Both the position numbers and the translations under genes were made by a program. A DNA stretch of 64,000 nt, from positions 42,835 to 106,834 of the forward strand of contig DFLE01000042.1 of assembly GCA_002373375.1 (NCBI GenBank), written 5' to 3'. Each line of letters begins with the position of its first letter. Positions within the stretch are counted from its first letter, which is position 1. This stretch comes from Prevotellaceae bacterium UBA3627 (lineage in GTDB: Bacteria; Bacteroidota; Bacteroidia; Bacteroidales; Bacteroidaceae). A model generated the notes under the pieces. It saw only the letters and a program-made list of their open reading frames with translations, was not told the DNA's origin and did no database searches. Positions 60,774 through 64,000 of this stretch are shown here, in pieces.

Positions 60774-62411
60774 TTAGAACCTGTAGCCCAGAGTCATGTT
60801 AAACTGGTGGCGGTTGTTGTGTACTGTTGTTCCTGTGCCATAATTCAGGTCAGTGGTGTATTCGTCGGTTGTCGTGTTGCGATAGACCTCAGACTCGGTA
60901 GTGGTGAATGGATAGTACTCACCTTTTTGGGTAGAATACTGGTAAGCGAGGTCAAGTCCCCAGTTCTTTCCAATGTTGATTCCAAGGCCGAATGTAAGCC
61001 TGTGGGTGGCTTTCCAGTTTACGAAGTCGTAAGTGGTGTAGTAAGCTCCCACGCTGCCATATGCAGGGGCGTTGTCGATGGTGATGTCCTTGTATCCGCT
61101 GTCCTTGTAGATGGCACTCTGCCAGTTGTAGCCGAAGCGTACTGCCAGTTCTGGTATGGGCTTTATCTCTGCGCCTACCTTCAGTAGGCTCACGCCGCGC
61201 AGTGCTATGTCGTTATTAGCGTCCATCTGATAGTCCTTGCTCGTCTGCTTTGAGGAGAAGCCGTCATAGTCTATATATGTCCCCTCTACTATGCGGTTCT
61301 TTATGCCGCTGTAGTCCGCGTATTCGTATGTCGCGCCTATGGCTACTGTCTTGCCGAAAGTATGACCGATTGACGCTCCGAATCTCCACGGAGTGCTGAT
61401 GGCGTATTCATAGTCATAGTGCGCGTTTGCTTTGTTCCTGTTATAAGCGTAATCATACTGAGTGTTTGTCGCTTCATCAAGGGTTCTGAAGTCAGCGGCT
61501 GCGCTCATGTCACCGTAGCAGTCCAAATTATACCACGTAGGAGTGTTGATATACACGCCGAAGCGGAACGGAGACCCCTCTATAGGACGGAATATAGCGC
61601 CAAACTTCGCGTCTATGCCCGAGCCGGTTATGCGACGCTCGTCTGTGAAACCGAATATTCCGCCATCTGTAATGCCGTCAATGTCGGTCAGTTGCTCGTC
61701 ATAAACGTTTGTGCTACGGTAATGCACGCTCTTGATACCGAGGGTAAATCCCAGATATACCTTGTCGTGTATGTTGCCGCTGATGTTAAAGTCAAAGTTT
61801 CCTATCCAACCTCTGTTATTGTATTTTCCTGCGTATGCGTTGGCACCTCTGTAGTAAACGTCTTCGTCGTTAGGGTCAAACTTAAGGTTTTCACCCACCA
61901 CTGCTCCTATTACCAAGTCTTGCAGAGACAGGTTCTCTTTATACCAGTAGTTCTTCATGTAGTTCACCTTGTTGGCCGAGGCGTCGTAGAGGCTGTTGAC
62001 AGCCTGCAGTATCTGGTTGAAGTTACGGCTCTTCTGGAAGTTGAACGCGAAATTCATACGTGAGTCGTTGCCCGTTTTGGTTGACCACACGAAGCCTAAC
62101 TGGTTGAAGTCCACATTGGTCTTGCCGTTGTCGCCAATGTCTGCCCCCACGGATGCTCCGTCAAAGGAACTGCTCTGACTGGTGAAGCCGGCTGATGCTC
62201 CTATCCATGACCTGCGAAATAGTCCTATGCCCGCGGGGTTTGTGTTGATGGTTGAGATGTCGGCACCCAGTGCCTCCATCGCACCGCCCATGCCGATGTA
62301 CTTCGCTGTACCGTTAAGGTCCTGAGTGGCGAGCTGTGCGCTCTCGTATGTCTCCTGTGCGTTAGCCGCGAGTGCGGTAATGCCGATTGCTATAGTCAGT
62401 ATCTTTTTCAT
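60774..62411 (-). CDS. Outer-membrane beta-barrel protein (OmpP1/FadL-like)
   Basis: Predicted outer-membrane porin-like transporter of about 545 residues. The chosen start gives the signal peptide KKILTIAIGITALAANAQ. The N-terminus, LNGTAKYIGMGGAMEALGADISTINTNPAGIGLF, has the NPA motif and Gly-rich plug of the FadL/TodX family (quoted in pieces: YIGMGGAMEALG, INTNPAGIG). Many alternating amphipathic strands follow and the last residue is Phe after Tyr-Arg, as expected for barrel assembly. Substrate unknown; hydrophobic compounds in studied members. Confidence 0.85.
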   Translation of the reverse strand: MKKILTIAIGITALAANAQETYESAQLATQDLNGTAKYIGMGGAMEALGADISTINTNPAGIGLFRRSWIGASAGFTSQSSSFDGASVGADIGDNGKTNVDFNQLGFVWSTKTGNDSRMNFAFNFQKSRNFNQILQAVNSLYDASANKVNYMKNYWYKENLSLQDLVIGAVVGENLKFDPNDEDVYYRGANAYAGKYNNRGWIGNFDFNISGNIHDKVYLGFTLGIKSVHYRSTNVYDEQLTDIDGITDGGIFGFTDERRITGSGIDAKFGAIFRPIEGSPFRFGVYINTPTWYNLDCYGDMSAAADFRTLDEATNTQYDYAYNRNKANAHYDYEYAISTPWRFGASIGHTFGKTVAIGATYEYADYSGIKNRIVEGTYIDYDGFSSKQTSKDYQMDANNDIALRGVSLLKVGAEIKPIPELAVRFGYNWQSAIYKDSGYKDITIDNAPAYGSVGAYYTTYDFVNWKATHRLTFGLGINIGKNWGLDLAYQYSTQKGEYYPFTTTESEVYRNTTTDEYTTDLNYGTGTTVHNNRHQFNMTLGYRF

Positions 62412-62467
62412 GTCGTTTCTAATTATGAGTTTAAGATACCCGCCCCACATCATCAATTGTCTTTTTA

Positions 62468-62520
62468 CTCCCTCCGACTCCCTCGTTTCCCGAGGGAGAG
62501 CAACCCTGTGAGGGAGGGAG
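62468..62520. repeat. Nested inverted repeat
   Basis: CTCCCTCC (62468-62475) pairs with GGGAGGGAG (62512-62520), enclosing CTCCCTCG (62478-62485) and CGAGGGAG (62491-62498). It lies between the Y/W/G-rich protein gene and the outer-membrane protein gene and could act as attenuator or terminator. Confidence 0.5.
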
Positions 62521-62568
62521 CCTGAAGCAAAAGGGGAAGGCAGTAATTATTAAGTTATGAATTATGCA

Positions 62569-63504
62569 TTATCTCCTGCCTCCGCCGTGGCTTACTCCAC
62601 CGCCGCGTGAGCCACCACCGCTGAAGCCACCGCCACCGCTGCGTGTGCCGCCACTGTATGAGCCTCCGCCGAAAGAGTTGCCACTGCTTCGTGTGGTGCT
62701 ACCATTATATGAACCGCCGCTGTAGCCTCGGCTGTTGCCTATGTAGCCACCACGTGAACTGCTGCTGGAGGATGTTGCGCCGCCGAAGGCGTTGCTACGA
62801 CGTACGGTGTTGTTGCGTTCTACAACTCCATTACGGTTAACCGTTCCGCGTCTGGTAGATGTGACGCCGCGGTAGCTGCCCCTGTTTACTACGGGTCTGC
62901 CATTCACATATCCACCGCGTCTGTATCCTGTGTAGCCGTAATATGGCCTGTAGTAGTATGGTCTGTAATAGCTATAGTATGGTCTGTGCCATCCGTAGCC
63001 CCATCCCCAGTACGGGCGGCGATACCACGGGTCATACCATGAGTAGGAAGAGTACCATGGATAGTACCAGCTGGTGCCCCAGTAGTATGAGCCGTAGTAA
63101 GGAGAGTACCAAGGGTCATAATACCAAGGGTCGTTCACAATCAGTGTGATGCGGCCGTTGTAGTCGTCGAAACGCTCCATCTGACGGCTGTAGACATAGT
63201 CCTCATACTCCTGGCGTGAGATGGTCACGGAGTCGTCTTGCGCTTGCTGCTGGCTGTAGCCGCCGCGGCGGTTGTACTCGTCAACATCACGGTCAGAGTT
63301 GCCGTAGTCAACGGTCTCCCCGTCGGCAGCGTCGGCCGGTATCCTGTAGCGATAGGGTGCGTCGTCGTCAACAACCTGTGATGTCACAGCTGTGGCGCCC
63401 TGTGCCTTCTTCCTTGGTGTGAAGTACATGTCATCCTGTGCCCAGATGTTTTGAGCTATCATGACAGCTGCTGTCGCAATTATAAAAAACTTGTTATACT
63501 TCAT
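62569..63504 (-). CDS. Secreted Tyr/Trp/Gly-rich low-complexity protein
   Basis: A 311-residue exported protein. Signal peptide at about 1-22 (KYNKFFIIATAAVMIAQNIWA). Residues 120-210 are extremely rich in Tyr, Trp and Pro (NDPWYYDPWYSPYYGSYYWG and later YYRPYYYRPYYGYTGYRRGG), then a Gly/Ser/Arg-rich tail (SRGGYIGNSRGYSGGSYNGS and GGGSRGGGVSHGGGRR). Such composition suits a surface or adhesive layer. A possible second ATG is 9 codons upstream of the chosen one. No enzyme motif seen. Confidence 0.75.
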   Translation of the reverse strand: MKYNKFFIIATAAVMIAQNIWAQDDMYFTPRKKAQGATAVTSQVVDDDAPYRYRIPADAADGETVDYGNSDRDVDEYNRRGGYSQQQAQDDSVTISRQEYEDYVYSRQMERFDDYNGRITLIVNDPWYYDPWYSPYYGSYYWGTSWYYPWYSSYSWYDPWYRRPYWGWGYGWHRPYYSYYRPYYYRPYYGYTGYRRGGYVNGRPVVNRGSYRGVTSTRRGTVNRNGVVERNNTVRRSNAFGGATSSSSSSRGGYIGNSRGYSGGSYNGSTTRSSGNSFGGGSYSGGTRSGGGGFSGGGSRGGGVSHGGGRR

Positions 63505-63575
63505 CGTTTGTTCCTCCTTTAATGATTTCACGGTAAATATTACACACTCAATGGCTGAATGTTTGTTTTCAATTG

Positions 63576-63606
63576 CAAAATTATCTTTATTTATATTGCA
63601 AATATA
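63576..63606 (-). promoter_or_regulatory. Promoter region of the Y/W/G-rich protein gene
   Basis: Two minus-strand -7 candidates, TAATTTTG (63576-63583) and TATATTTG (63599-63606), lie 70-100 bases before the start. Neither has a clear -33 TTG. Confidence 0.45.
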
Positions 63607-63607
63607 C

Positions 63608-63638
63608 GGAAAAACCCTAACATGAGTAAGGTTTTTCC
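63608..63638. promoter_or_regulatory. Inverted repeat between divergent promoters
   Basis: GGAAAAACC (63608-63616) and GGTTTTTCC (63630-63638) are perfect 9-base arms around 13 bases, placed between the leftward and rightward promoters. On the plus strand it is followed by CTATTTTTTTTT, so it also looks like a terminator. A shared operator is possible. Confidence 0.45.
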
Positions 63639-63649
63639 CTATTTTTTTT

Positions 63650-63657
63650 TAACTTTG
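63650..63657 (+). promoter_or_regulatory. Promoter -7 element of prmA
   Basis: TAACTTTG matches TAnnTTTG; the upstream run is T-rich without a clear TTG. The leader to the ATG is about 50 bases. Confidence 0.5.
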
Positions 63658-63714
63658 CATTAAAATTAACATTTCAGGCTTGTTGCTGGAAACTAAAAAG
63701 AACACATATATATT

Positions 63715-64000
63715 ATGAAATACTTACAAACGAAGTTCAATATTTCTTGTGACGGTGCTATGGCGGTAGCCGATGGCATAATGAGTGAGGCCGACCTGCT
63801 TCAGGCTTGTCGTGAGTTGCTTGCCGACGAGTGTGGCGAGTGTGGCTATGAGAGTTTTGAGGATACAGACGAGGGAGTTACCGGTTACATACAGCAGGAA
63901 GAGTATCATGAGATACTGCTGAAAGAGACACTGCGCCAGTTCCCCGTAGAAGGCGTAGCGATAACGTATGTTACTGAGGAGATAAAAGACCAGGACTGGA
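63715..64000 (+). CDS. prmA: Ribosomal protein L11 methyltransferase (start only)
   Basis: The gene runs off the right edge; 95 codons are visible. The translated start KYLQTKFNISC and the later LACRELLADECGECGYESFE and TGYIQQEEY segments match the N-terminal domain of Bacteroidetes PrmA, which trimethylates ribosomal protein L11. The S-adenosylmethionine domain is not in the window. The ATG follows its own promoter. Confidence 0.8.
   Translation, partial: MKYLQTKFNISCDGAMAVADGIMSEADLLQACRELLADECGECGYESFEDTDEGVTGYIQQEEYHEILLKETLRQFPVEGVAITYVTEEIKDQDW

Overview
The window looks like chromosomal DNA of a Prevotella-like member of the Bacteroidales. Most genes have the Bacteroidetes promoter core TAnnTTTG, often with a TTG about 19-20 bases upstream. 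Shine-Dalgarno sites are weak. The gene set also fits: PPi-dependent phosphofructokinase, Bacteroidetes-type PrmA, a BipA/TypA beside split chromate transporters, and a surface protein with the characteristic Bacteroidales C-terminal tail. No plasmid, phage or transposase gene was seen.

Layout. (1) 1-2000: the ribosomal operon rplM-rpsI-rpsB on the minus strand. (2) 2000-5350: a hipBA-type toxin-antitoxin pair lying between two direct copies of a dispersed repeat, then a lipoprotein gene whose end runs into the second copy. (3) 5340-7825: a strong promoter, a long structured leader and a three-gene operon coding for a dockerin-like secreted protein, an unknown cytosolic protein and a cohesin-like secreted protein. 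(4) 8140-10720: TrmH-type methyltransferase, TcdA, a short-chain dehydrogenase and initiator tRNA. (5) 10828-13300: PPi-phosphofructokinase and a membrane-anchored GH25 lysozyme. (6) 13495-40585: a 27-kb exopolysaccharide/capsule operon on the minus strand, led by Wza, Wzc (BY-kinase) and a PHP-type phosphatase. It holds about fifteen glycosyltransferase-like genes, UDP-galactopyranose mutase, an acetyltransferase and two polytopic membrane proteins. A GxxExxY gene inside a 122-bp tandem-repeat array interrupts it. (7) 40670-48165: chromate-transporter half, purL, typA, second chromate-transporter half and a small conserved protein. (8) 48266-56150: esterase, lipoprotein, an inverted copy of the long repeat, a nuclease-helicase, a beta-helix protein, an HD hydrolase and tRNA-Leu. 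(9) 56394-64000: tRNA-Cys, a hemerythrin-LuxR regulator, UvrD-like helicase, MtgA, an outer-membrane porin-like protein, a Y/W/G-rich secreted protein and the start of prmA.

How it works together. The exopolysaccharide genes appear to form one export and assembly unit (Wza/Wzc/Wzy type) making a galactofuranose-containing polymer. No flippase or initiating phosphoglycosyltransferase was recognised, so those steps are probably encoded elsewhere.

The most unusual structures are the 550-bp repeat family around hipBA, the cohesin/dockerin-like operon with its long leader, the GxxExxY gene inside a repeat array, the 73-bp duplicated promoter/leader units at typA and tRNA-Leu, and the hemerythrin-LuxR fusion.
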